A stretch of DNA of 46,865 nucleotides from Bacillota bacterium (GTDB taxonomy: Bacteria; Bacteroidota; Bacteroidia; Bacteroidales; Bacteroidaceae): positions 1 through 46,865 of the forward strand of contig JAMPFD010000016.1 in NCBI GenBank assembly GCA_023664625.1. The letters run 5' to 3'. How positions within the stretch are numbered: position 1 is the first letter of the stretch; each line of letters begins with the position of its first letter. The position numbers and the translations under genes were made by a program. The notes under the pieces were generated by a model. That model ran no database searches. It saw nothing but the letters and a program-made list of their open reading frames with translations, and had not been told where the DNA came from. Positions 20,601 to 26,615 of this stretch are shown in pieces.

Positions 20601-22189
20601 AGGACAACAACAAGATTACTGTAGCGTTGAAAGGCGATTCTGCCATGGAAGTGAAGCTCACGGTAATGAAGCTTCCTGATCTTGATTCGGAGAAATGGTA
20701 CCGCACGGCACAGTCCGTGGCACGATTCCTGATGATGGTGCGTAACGTAAGTTTTACTTACCGCAACACCTATTCTCTCTCCCTGCCGGGATTCATGAAC
20801 TCCGTCGGCGATGCCTTCGGGCAAAAGAGCTGTGACGGATTGCTCTCCCCGGGTCTCGACTTTGCCTTCGGACTTATCGATGACAGCTACATCGACCATG
20901 CGAAGGAACGCGGATGGCTCATGACCAACGACTCCATCGCCACTCCTGCTGCCACAAACAACACGGAAGACATACAGTTCAGGGCAACGCTTGAGCCGTT
21001 CCGTAACTTCAAGATTGACCTTAATGCCAGCCGTACGATGACACGCGCAAAGAGCGTACAGTACATGTACAAGGGAAATCCTACAACACATTCAGGCACT
21101 TTCACAATGACCACGCTCTCCATAGGCTCGGCTCTCGAAGGCAGCGGCAACCAGAACAACGGTTTCCATTCAAAGACTTTCGAGAATTTCTGCAACTCTC
21201 TTGAAAGTTTCCGACAGCGTGTCGAAAGTCAATATGCAGGAGCCATCTACCCGGAAGGGACCTCTCTTGCCGGACAGCCTTTCGATGCGGCGAAGAACGG
21301 TGGCATAAGCCGGTACAGTGCCGATGTCATGGTACCGGCATTCCTCAATGCCTACACTTCCATGGGCGGCAACAACCTCAGTCTCTTCCCGTCACTGACA
21401 AAGCTTCTGCCAAACTGGTCACTGCGATACAGCGGACTCGGGCAGCTCACATGGTTCCGTGACAAGTTCAAGAGCGTGAACATCACCCACGGATACAAGA
21501 GCATCTATGCCGTAGGCTCATACAGCAGCTTCTCCACATTCCAGGAATTCATGAACGGACTGGGCTTCATCACCGATGCCACGACATCCAATCCAATTCC
21601 CAACTCGATGTACAACATCTCCCAGGTGAGCATCAATGAGGCGTTCTCGCCTCTTCTCGGCATCGACGTAACCCTGCACAATGGCATGACGCTGAAGGGA
21701 GAGTACCGCACCACACGTGTCATAAACCTCTCCATGACCAGTGTGCAGATTGCAGAAACGACATCCAAAGACTGGGTCTTCGGCATGGGTTACAAGCTTC
21801 AGGACTTCCGGCTTTTCGGCGGAACGAACCACCGCAAGGTCAAGGGTGGTAACAAGAAGGGAGCCGGAGACAAGGATAATGGCAGCAATAAAAACACCAA
21901 GACCACCACAAGGCGTAACAGTTTCAGTCACGACCTCAACCTGCGCCTTGATCTCAGTTTCAGGAAACAGGCAGCAATAAACCGTGACATAGCCACCATG
22001 ATATCCACTGCGACAAGCGGGAACAACGCATTCAAACTGTCGTTTTCTGCAGACTACACCTTATCAAGGCTTATGACCATGAGCTTCTATTTCGACCGCC
22101 AGAGCAACACTCCGCTGCTGTCAAACAACTCATACCCTACAACAACACAGGATTTCGGTCTCTCTCTGAAATTCTCACTGACACGATAG
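14621..22189 (+). CDS. sprA: SprA/Sov, outer-membrane translocon of the type IX secretion system
   Basis: A 2522-residue giant protein of the SprA (gliding) / Sov (Porphyromonas gingivalis) family. Known members form a 36-strand outer-membrane barrel through which T9SS cargo leaves the cell. The length fits the family (about 2400-2500). The long alternating beta-strand sequence runs to the final segment QDFGLSLKFSLTR, an aromatic-rich barrel ending. The only in-frame start that keeps a signal peptide is TTG at 14621: there is no ATG between the TAA at 14591 and residue 24. Two Lys/Asn/Ser-rich low-complexity stretches, at about residues 1905-1950 and 2405-2432, look like large loops. Cargo and other T9SS genes are not in the window. 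Confidence 0.95.
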   Translation: MNKLRNIATWIVASAFTVLTGYAMTMPQAARQQDKDNNGKDKKDSLTTKLDEILVIDTEEIPDSLLNPRWRIQKTIPATFEDLKQGSADLKRPENLEQKVEYNDSIDRYVIGYKMGGTYIDAPMMLTLDEYLNYIGKEQRAKYYKEKNSEIFEQKGKEKFDFTDMHFDLGPAEKIFGPGGVRIKTQGTAELRFGATVKKIDNPSLPIRNRKTTSIDFDEKINVNVTGKVGDKVNMGLSYNTDATFNFDQQNIKLKYEGKEDEIIKLVEAGNVSFPSNSSLVQGASSLFGIRTDLQFGRLKLQTVLSQKKSNSSSVSSKGGVQLTPFEIDVADYEENRHFFLSNFFRAQYDKGMASLPNITTGVKINRVEVWVTNKSGATTNTRNVIALTDLGEAQKISNNVWGGDMGNDVPSSNAANSEYATMAGTLQAARDIDLTSSTLDGYNLVGGADYEKIERARQLSSSEYTINQYLGYISLKTTLQTDQVLAVAYEYTYGGQTYQVGEFAADQPDNSKALFVKSLKNTANNPQQGNWPLMMKNVYYLASSVEKTKFRLDVKFQSDSAGVYLTYIPEQQVKGTPLVKLLGADRLDNNNKAHSNGYFDFVEGYTVSNGRVFFPKVEPFGSYIYETLRNAGVPNPERYAYTELYDSTKTIAKQIAEKDKYILTGQFKGTSSNVISLGAYNVPRGSVIVTAGGVVLTEGSDYSVDYAAGEVTILNQSIVDAGTNINVSLESDTDYGQQRKTMVGINWEYEFSKNFQMSGTFQHLSEQALTTKVTMGSEPLKNTLWGVNLNWKKESQWLTNILDKLPFLHLTAPSSIQISAEFAQLIAGTASGTQDNASYLDDFENATNKIDVSTPTSWTLSSVPSMFEEQKDKTTLASGFNRSLLAWYNIDPLFTRQGSSLTPGHIKGDLAQLSNHYVREVYVSELFPNRDQSTYNGATSTLPVLNLAYYPDERGPYNFTTALDNKGRLAMPKRSWGGMMRKLDTSDFETANVEYIEFWMLDPFINTPNGHADVQGMGGDMYFNLGEVSEDILRDGKKFYESGMPTDDSQAFTTTQWGKIPTQAAVTYAFSTASGTRHLQDVGYNGLTDEEERTFEGYRTFLDYVNTAYSGNDSVYNAIMNDPANDDYQYFRSSQFDNAQTPILERYKRINNPQGNSPDSDQRTEGYDTSYKTTPDVEDINQDFTLNEYEKYYQYHISLRPEDMEVGQNFIVDKRVASPPLRNSDREQVTWYLFRIPLREYESKTGSISDFTSIRFMRMFLTNFEKPVIVRLGTLDLVRGEWRVYEQNLENSASTGTLAVSAVNIEENNDKTPVNYVLPPGISRVVDPSQPQLTENNEQALSMTLTNMAPGESKCVYKNMYLDMRYYKHLQMFTHAHAFEADHTDLENNQLALFVRVGSDYKSNFYEYEIPLKLTPEGHYDTYSTEQCRLVWPEENMLDIDLSVFTSIKKERNKTGRAYNKLFTAYDPDNPKNKVSIMGNPTLGEVKTMIIGVRNLSSSTKSGEVWVNELRLKETENSGGWAAQGNMNLQLSDLGTVNINGKHTSAGFGGLEQGVTQRSTDDFTTYSLTANVELGKFFPDKAKVSVPVYYSMTKEKTSPKYNPLDTDMELKDALDAEPDKHRRDSIESIAVTKITNTNFSVSNARVGISTKGHPMPYDPANFSFSYSHSHTHKQGETTIYENEDNWRGSLNYSWSPVYKPLEPFKKIKSKSKYFDILKRFGLNWLPQSVAFNTEMTRSYYELQERDMDAMESSQLPLTFSSQFLWNRDFSLRWDLTKNLHFNFQSATHAEIEEPYTAVNKDLYPEQYQAWKDSVWTSIKHFGTPLDYSQNVSASYRLPLNLIPIFDWLTADGSYSSTYNWVRGTELEDGTSLGNTVAMNRTYSLNGTFAMEKLYNHVPFLKKTNDRFNRSIKRDSSRNNKAKGTSSKNNRKNAKDSKNDPKTQLPKNKNSVEKELTLYPDSSIEFSHGKNSKRLIVTAKSKDGKLVPIKFKKKDNNKITVALKGDSAMEVKLTVMKLPDLDSEKWYRTAQSVARFLMMVRNVSFTYRNTYSLSLPGFMNSVGDAFGQKSCDGLLSPGLDFAFGLIDDSYIDHAKERGWLMTNDSIATPAATNNTEDIQFRATLEPFRNFKIDLNASRTMTRAKSVQYMYKGNPTTHSGTFTMTTLSIGSALEGSGNQNNGFHSKTFENFCNSLESFRQRVESQYAGAIYPEGTSLAGQPFDAAKNGGISRYSADVMVPAFLNAYTSMGGNNLSLFPSLTKLLPNWSLRYSGLGQLTWFRDKFKSVNITHGYKSIYAVGSYSSFSTFQEFMNGLGFITDATTSNPIPNSMYNISQVSINEAFSPLLGIDVTLHNGMTLKGEYRTTRVINLSMTSVQIAETTSKDWVFGMGYKLQDFRLFGGTNHRKVKGGNKKGAGDKDNGSNKNTKTTTRRNSFSHDLNLRLDLSFRKQAAINRDIATMISTATSGNNAFKLSFSADYTLSRLMTMSFYFDRQSNTPLLSNNSYPTTTQDFGLSLKFSLTR

Positions 22190-22220
22190 ACTGCCACGCC
22201 TCACGGCAGCAGACATCGGG

Positions 22221-22286
22221 AAAACAGACGGCCACTTTCATGAAAGGCATAAAAGTCATTCATGAAAGGTGCCGTTTCGCATGACA
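22221..22286 (+). repeat. 22-bp tandem repeat array, locus B (three units)
   Basis: Units start at 22221, 22243 and 22265, exactly 22 bases apart. They are more diverged than at the other loci but keep the AAA start and the CATG ending (for example AAAGGTGCCGTTT plus CGCATGACA at 22265). The array sits in the 167 bases between sprA and dacB. Confidence 0.55.
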
Positions 22287-22356
22287 AGAAGTAAACCACC
22301 GCACAACATAATGTGACCATCCGCAAATCCGGATGCCATCTACTCATAAACGAACC

Positions 22357-23619
22357 ATGACGAAAAGACTACTCTTCCTTACATACCTCCTGTTCCCTCT
22401 TTGCCTTATGCTCAATGGCAAGGCACAGGAACTGACGGACTCCGTCCCTGACGACACATTGGGAACCGACACGATGGTGACCGACACACTGACCAGTGAC
22501 AGCATCATCCCGAAAACCGTGCAGCAGAGAATAGAGGATCTGCTCGACAAAGACTTCTTCCGCAAGACACAGGTAGGAATAATGGTCTACGACCTCACTG
22601 CCGACACCCTCGTCTTCGCCCATAATGAACGGCAGCTCCTGCGTCCGGCGTCAACCATGAAACTCCTCACTGCCATAACGGCTCTCGACTATCTGGACGG
22701 CTCATACCGATATGCCACATCACTGAAATACAACAACGGCGACCTTACCGTCGCAGGAGGCATGGATCCGCGCTTCAACACTGACGACATGAATGCCTTT
22801 GTCGAAGCCGTACAAAAACTGGAGACAGACACCATCTATGGAGAGATAAAAGAAGACAGGTCATTCAAAGACAGCAAACTTCTTGGTGAGGGATGGTGCT
22901 GGGATGACAGGAATCCAGTGCTCACCCCATTGCCATGGAACCGCAAGGACACTTTCCTGGAGAAATTCCGGCAAATGCTTGCCGACGCACACATTATCAT
23001 ATTGCCAAAGGACTCCATACCGAAAGACTCCCTCGGAAACATGATTGCCACTCCATCCGCAGAAATCAAGCCTGCGACTCTTGTCACACGCCATCATACT
23101 CTCGATCAGATTCTCGGCAGAATGATGAAAGAATCCGACAATCTTTATGCCGAGACAATGCTCTACCAGATAGCACACAAGTTCGGAGGCAGGAAAGCTT
23201 CTGCCAAGTCTGCTTTCTCCGTAATGAAGCAGCTGATACGCAAACTCGGGCTTGACCCGTCAGACTACCGCCTTGCAGACGGCTCCGGACTGTCGCTATA
23301 CAACTACCAGACAGCAGAACTCCAAGTAAAACTCCTGCGCCATGCCTACCGTGACTCTAACATCTACAGCCATCTCTGCCCCTCCCTCCCCGTCGCCGGA
23401 GTTGACGGAACACTGAAAGACAGGATGAAAAATACAAAAGGCAGGAACAATGTGCGTGCCAAGACCGGCACCCTCGCCGGCATATCGTCTCTCGCAGGAT
23501 ACCTGACGGCTGCAAACGGTAACGTCCTCTGCTTCTCCATCATCAACCAAGGCATACGCCGCGCAGCACCGGCAAAGGCCTTTCAGGACAAGGTCTGTAC
23601 CCTGCTCTGCGAATACTGA
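22357..23619 (+). CDS. dacB: D-alanyl-D-alanine carboxypeptidase/endopeptidase, PBP4 (DacB) type
   Basis: Class C low-molecular-weight penicillin-binding protein that removes terminal D-alanine or cuts cross-links in peptidoglycan, in the periplasm. All three active-site motifs are present: Ser99-Thr-Met-Lys102, Ser260-Asp-Asn262 and Lys369-Thr-Gly371. I use the ATG at 22357 (420 residues), which begins a clean signal peptide (MTKRLLFLTYLLFPLCLML). An ATG at 22333 would add eight residues. It is shorter than E. coli DacB (477), with the difference probably in the inserted domain between the first two motifs. It follows sprA by 167 bases, with a 22-bp repeat array between them. A strong hairpin lies 90 bases past its stop. 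Confidence 0.95.
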   Translation: MTKRLLFLTYLLFPLCLMLNGKAQELTDSVPDDTLGTDTMVTDTLTSDSIIPKTVQQRIEDLLDKDFFRKTQVGIMVYDLTADTLVFAHNERQLLRPASTMKLLTAITALDYLDGSYRYATSLKYNNGDLTVAGGMDPRFNTDDMNAFVEAVQKLETDTIYGEIKEDRSFKDSKLLGEGWCWDDRNPVLTPLPWNRKDTFLEKFRQMLADAHIIILPKDSIPKDSLGNMIATPSAEIKPATLVTRHHTLDQILGRMMKESDNLYAETMLYQIAHKFGGRKASAKSAFSVMKQLIRKLGLDPSDYRLADGSGLSLYNYQTAELQVKLLRHAYRDSNIYSHLCPSLPVAGVDGTLKDRMKNTKGRNNVRAKTGTLAGISSLAGYLTAANGNVLCFSIINQGIRRAAPAKAFQDKVCTLLCEY

Positions 23620-23708
23620 ACAAGAAAAAGGCAACCTTACATCACCACTGAGGGAAGTGTCAACAGACCGCGGCATCCCGTTCATGAGCCACCATAACCA
23701 AAATAAGA

Positions 23709-23751
23709 AAATGCAGGTAAATACTGATTCACATCGTATTTACCTGCATTT
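23709..23751 (+). terminator. Strong 16-bp hairpin after dacB
   Basis: Arms 23709-23724 and 23736-23751 (AAATGCAGGTAAATAC against GTATTTACCTGCATTT) pair perfectly around an 11-base loop. It is followed by a short T-rich stretch, so it is a likely terminator for dacB. A-rich sequence on the other side could let it work in both directions. Confidence 0.65.
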
Positions 23752-23959
23752 TCATTTGTGCGAGCAAAGACACATACGGTAATAAAACAAACTTTCCACT
23801 GCCTTCTGCTATCTCCACGCACTTCATTTCCGCAGTTCCTGATACAAAATGGCATCACATAAAGAAAGTACAAGGAGACAAAAGGAACAAAAATTACATT
23901 TCCCTGTACTCCGCTGGTTATCAAACATTTGCGAACAGGCGTTTTTTTTTCTATCTGCA

Positions 23960-24047
23960 AAAGGTGGCCTTTCGTCATGTAAAAAGTAACCTTTCGCCAT
24001 GTCAAAGGTTACACTTTGCACAGCCAACCGTAACCTTTCGTCTCCCC
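23960..24047 (+). repeat. 22-bp tandem repeat array, locus C (four units)
   Basis: Units start at 23960, 23982, 24004 and 24026 with an exact 22-base period. Each retains the core AAAGGT-like/ACCTTT and a CATG-like tail (for example AAAGGTGGCCTTT plus CGTCATGTA). The last unit, AACCGTAACCTTT, closely resembles the second unit of locus D (37181). A nine-T run (23942-23950) precedes the array. Confidence 0.75.
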
Positions 24048-24302
24048 GGCTCAAAGCCCATGACCGTCAAAAATAAAAGAAGCATCCGGAAACATGCCTT
24101 CGTACATCACTCCAATCACTGCCGAGCGAATGCACAGCCCACCATGTTCATTCAATCAAAGATGCCTAACAGAAACAAACAGGAACAAGAGCAGAAGGCT
24201 CCGCATGGAATAATTTTACGTATTAACTTATCAATTCCATTTCAGCCCTTGGATAAAAAGTCCATGTATCAACAGTCATTCATTACATTTTTTCAATATT
24301 TC
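24048..24302. other. Intergenic region before the etf promoter
   Basis: About 255 bases with no supportable gene, repeat or hairpin. A long plus-strand open frame (23964-24617) crosses it, but that frame runs through repeat array C, the promoter and the leader, and does not look like a protein. Confidence 0.45.
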
Positions 24303-24333
24303 TTTGCCATTTGCGAAATATTTTGTACTTTTG
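24303..24333 (+). promoter_or_regulatory. Strong Bacteroidetes promoter upstream of the etf leader
   Basis: TTTG at 24303-24306, 19 bases, then TACTTTTG at 24326-24333, a full match to TTTG-N19-TAnnTTTG. It predicts transcription from about 24340, leaving a leader of about 296 bases before etfB. Confidence 0.7.
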
Positions 24334-24339
24334 CAGAGC

Positions 24340-24635
24340 AAGAACATACGGACAATGAGCCACATAAGTTAGTCGGCAAGGTTAAGCGACATGAATGTCG
24401 ACAGACTCTGTTGTTGTGCAGTCTTTCGAGTCCCCAGCCTGCTCTTTTCGGCCATAACCTTAAGCCGCATCGGCCGTGCAGCCCGCTGCACTCCCTCTAC
24501 CGCCCCAGGCTGTTCCCCGGAAAAAAACGCAGATCATCCAAATTGATTTTGGCAACTAACCTAAACCCGCAAAAACCGTATGGAAACATGCAATGCAACA
24601 ATAAGAAAATACGATAATAACTAAAACTACATCTT
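24340..24635 (+). ncRNA. Candidate structured 5' leader of etfBA
   Basis: An unusually long leader with several complementary segments. CGACA/TGTCG closes a TGAA loop (24387-24400). AGACT 24403-24407 pairs with AGTCT 24420-24424. CGGCC 24449-24453 pairs with GGCCG 24472-24476, and TGCAG/CTGCA (24477-24490) follows directly. CAGCCTG 24435-24441 pairs with CAGGCTG 24506-24512 and encloses these last two. AAGGTTA 24379-24385 can pair with TAACCTT 24455-24461, which crosses that helix, so it would be a pseudoknot or an alternative fold. I recognise no known riboswitch class. The same segment also holds a 51-codon frame, so the structure and the peptide are competing or joint explanations. Confidence 0.35.
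24391..24546 (+). CDS. Possible 51-residue Cys-rich leader peptide upstream of etfB
   Basis: An ATG-initiated frame of 51 codons lies wholly inside the etf leader. It begins MNVDRLCCCAVFRV, with three consecutive Cys codons (TGT TGT TGT) at residues 7-9, then a short hydrophobic stretch and an Arg-containing SRIGRAAR segment. Two more Cys follow. It ends 89 bases before the etfB start. Its GC-rich codons fit the neighbouring genes better than random intergenic DNA would. A poly-Cys tract in a leader could act as a ribosome-stalling sensor of cysteine or sulphur supply, but that is inference and I cannot name a family. A tiny five-codon frame (24355-24372) precedes it. The frame could also be chance within a structured RNA. 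Confidence 0.28.
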   Translation: MNVDRLCCCAVFRVPSLLFSAITLSRIGRAARCTPSTAPGCSPEKNADHPN

Positions 24636-25445
24636 ATGAGTTTAAAGATTGTTGTGCTTGCAAAGCAAGTACCAGACACAAGAAATGTCGGTCCTGACGC
24701 CATGACAGCCGAAGGAACCGTCAACCGTGCCGCGTTGCCTGCCGTCTTCAACCCTGACGACCTCAACGCCCTCGAGCAGGCTCTTATCCTCAAGGACAAG
24801 TTCCCCGGCTCTACAATCACCGTCGTCACCATGGGGCTTCCAAAGGCTGCGACAATTATCCGCGAGGCTCTCTACCGCGGTGCTGACAAAGGACATGTCG
24901 TTACTGACCGTCCTCTCGGCGGCGCAGACACTCTCGCAACATCATACACCCTTGCACAGGCCATAAAGAAAGTCGGCGAGGTTGACATCATCCTCGGTGG
25001 CAGACAGGCTATCGACGGTGACACCGCACAGGTCGGCCCGCAGATAGCCGAGAAACTCGGCCTCACACAGGTGACATACGCCGAAGAGATTCTCTCTCTT
25101 GACGAGACAGCAAAGAAGATCGTCATCAAGCGCCATATCGACGGCGGCGTGGAGACCGTAGAGACCACACTCCCTATCGTTGTGACCGTCAACGGCTCTG
25201 CCGCACCTTGCCGTCCGGCAAATGCGAAGCGCATCATGGCATATAAGAAAGCTGCCATCCCAGAGTGGAACGCACAGGACATAGAGTGCGACCCGAAGCA
25301 GATCGGCAAAGCCGGCTCACCTACAAACGTGAAGGCCGTGAAGAATATCGTCTTCAAGGCCAAGGAATCACGTACGCTCACCGGTTCGGACGAGGATATC
25401 AACGGACTTATTGTAGAACTTCTTGATGAGAAAATCATCGGATAA
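24636..25445 (+). CDS. etfB: Electron transfer flavoprotein, beta subunit
   Basis: Beta (FixA) subunit of the heterodimeric FAD/AMP electron carrier that works with acyl-CoA dehydrogenases in the cytoplasm, 269 residues. Visible motifs are the N-terminal LAKQVPDTRNVG, the adenine-nucleotide region GADTLATSYTLAQAI, and GGRQAIDGDTAQVGPQ. The last two resemble ETFs linked to electron bifurcation, an assignment made from memory of the family. It is 15 bases upstream of etfA and followed by an acyl-CoA dehydrogenase, a complete functional module. Expression probably starts at the promoter at 24303. Confidence 0.95.
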   Translation: MSLKIVVLAKQVPDTRNVGPDAMTAEGTVNRAALPAVFNPDDLNALEQALILKDKFPGSTITVVTMGLPKAATIIREALYRGADKGHVVTDRPLGGADTLATSYTLAQAIKKVGEVDIILGGRQAIDGDTAQVGPQIAEKLGLTQVTYAEEILSLDETAKKIVIKRHIDGGVETVETTLPIVVTVNGSAAPCRPANAKRIMAYKKAAIPEWNAQDIECDPKQIGKAGSPTNVKAVKNIVFKAKESRTLTGSDEDINGLIVELLDEKIIG

Positions 25446-25460
25446 CAAGGCGCATTTTCT

Positions 25461-26501
25461 ATGAACAACGTATTTGTATATTGCGAAATAGAGGGAACGA
25501 CTGTAAAGGACGTCGCTCTCGAACTTCTTACGAAAGGCCGTAAGCTCGCCAACACTCTCGGCGTGCAACTGGAGTGCATCATCGCCGGTTCCGGTCTTGA
25601 CGGCGTGGAAAACCAAGTGATGAAATATGGTGTGGACAAAGTCCACATCTTTGACGCCGAGGGACTGTTCCCTTATACCACAAATCCTCATACCTCCCTC
25701 GTCGTGAACCTCTTCAAGGAGGAGAAGCCTCAGATTTGCCTTCTTGGAGCAACAGTAATAGGCCGTGACCTCGGCCCGCGCGTCTCCTCGGCACTGTTCA
25801 GCGGACTGACAGCTGACTGTACAGAGCTTGAAATCGGCGACTTCGACATGAAAGTGAAGAATGAGAACGGCGAACTCGTAACAAAGCACTACGAACAGCA
25901 GCTTTACCAGATTCGCCCGGCCTTTGGCGGAAACATCGTTGCGACCATTGTCAATCCGGAACACCGTCCTCAGATGGCCACCGTCCGTGAGGGCGTCATG
26001 AAGAAAGAGGTTCTTGACGAGAACTACAAGGGTGAGGTCATACGCCATGACGTTGCCAGATACGTCCCGGAGACGGAGTACGTAGTGAAAGTTCTCGACC
26101 GTCATGTCGAGGAAGCCAAGCACAATCTTAAAGGCTCCCCGATAGTTGTCGCCGGAGGCTATGGCGTAGGCTCCAAGGAAGGATTTGAGCAACTCTTCCA
26201 GCTTGCCAGGGAACTCCATGCGGAAGTGGGTGCGTCACGTGCTGCCGTAGATGCTGGATGGGTTGACAATGACCGTCAGATCGGACAGACAGGTGTCACT
26301 GTACGCCCTAAGGTCTATATCGCCTGCGGTATCTCCGGACAGATACAGCATATCGCGGGAATGCAGGATTCCGGCATAATAATTTCCATCAACTGTGACC
26401 CGGATGCACCTATCAATACCATCGCCGACTATGTCATCAACGGCACTGTCGAGGAGGTGATTCCAAAACTCATCAAGTATTACAAGCAGAACAATAAGTA
26501 A
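25461..26501 (+). CDS. etfA: Electron transfer flavoprotein, alpha subunit
   Basis: Alpha (FixB) subunit, 346 residues, carrying the FAD-binding domain. The C-terminal FAD motif series is clear: PIVVAGGYGVGS near residue 225, ELHAEVGASRAAVDAGW, QIGQTGVTVRPKVYIACGISGQIQHIAGM, then INCDPDAPINTIADY near the end. Together with EtfB it takes electrons to or from the acyl-CoA dehydrogenase encoded next. The start ATG at 25461 is 15 bases after the etfB stop, so the two are cotranscribed. Identification is firm. Confidence 0.96.
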   Translation: MNNVFVYCEIEGTTVKDVALELLTKGRKLANTLGVQLECIIAGSGLDGVENQVMKYGVDKVHIFDAEGLFPYTTNPHTSLVVNLFKEEKPQICLLGATVIGRDLGPRVSSALFSGLTADCTELEIGDFDMKVKNENGELVTKHYEQQLYQIRPAFGGNIVATIVNPEHRPQMATVREGVMKKEVLDENYKGEVIRHDVARYVPETEYVVKVLDRHVEEAKHNLKGSPIVVAGGYGVGSKEGFEQLFQLARELHAEVGASRAAVDAGWVDNDRQIGQTGVTVRPKVYIACGISGQIQHIAGMQDSGIIISINCDPDAPINTIADYVINGTVEEVIPKLIKYYKQNNK

Positions 26502-26615
26502 CCACACTGATGTGTGGCTGGTTCCGGGTTGCCGGTGCCAGGTTTTGGGGCATCAAATGCCCTGTTGCCTGAACCTACAGCCCAGAACCTACAACCTCAA
26601 ACCAAAGAACAAACA
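26502..26615 (+). other. Spacer between etfA and the acyl-CoA dehydrogenase with inverted and AACC repeats
   Basis: A 114-base operon-internal gap. CCACAC-TGAT-GTGTGG forms a hairpin at 26502-26517, and a GGGCAT/ATGCCC inverted repeat follows. GGTT-type words on the left face AACC-type words on the right, including GAACCTACA twice, just before the ATG at 26616. Two other operon spacers (35294-35397 and 44166-44289) share the AACC-rich approach to the start codon. Confidence 0.4.

Noticed and set aside
23964..24617. A 217-codon plus-strand open frame
   Set aside because: It runs through repeat array C, the etf promoter and the leader, and its residues look like translated non-coding DNA.
26514..26615. 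A 34-residue N-terminal extension of the acyl-CoA dehydrogenase from a GTG start
   Set aside because: The extra residues come from a repeat-rich spacer and do not resemble the family N-terminus, which begins at ATG 26616.
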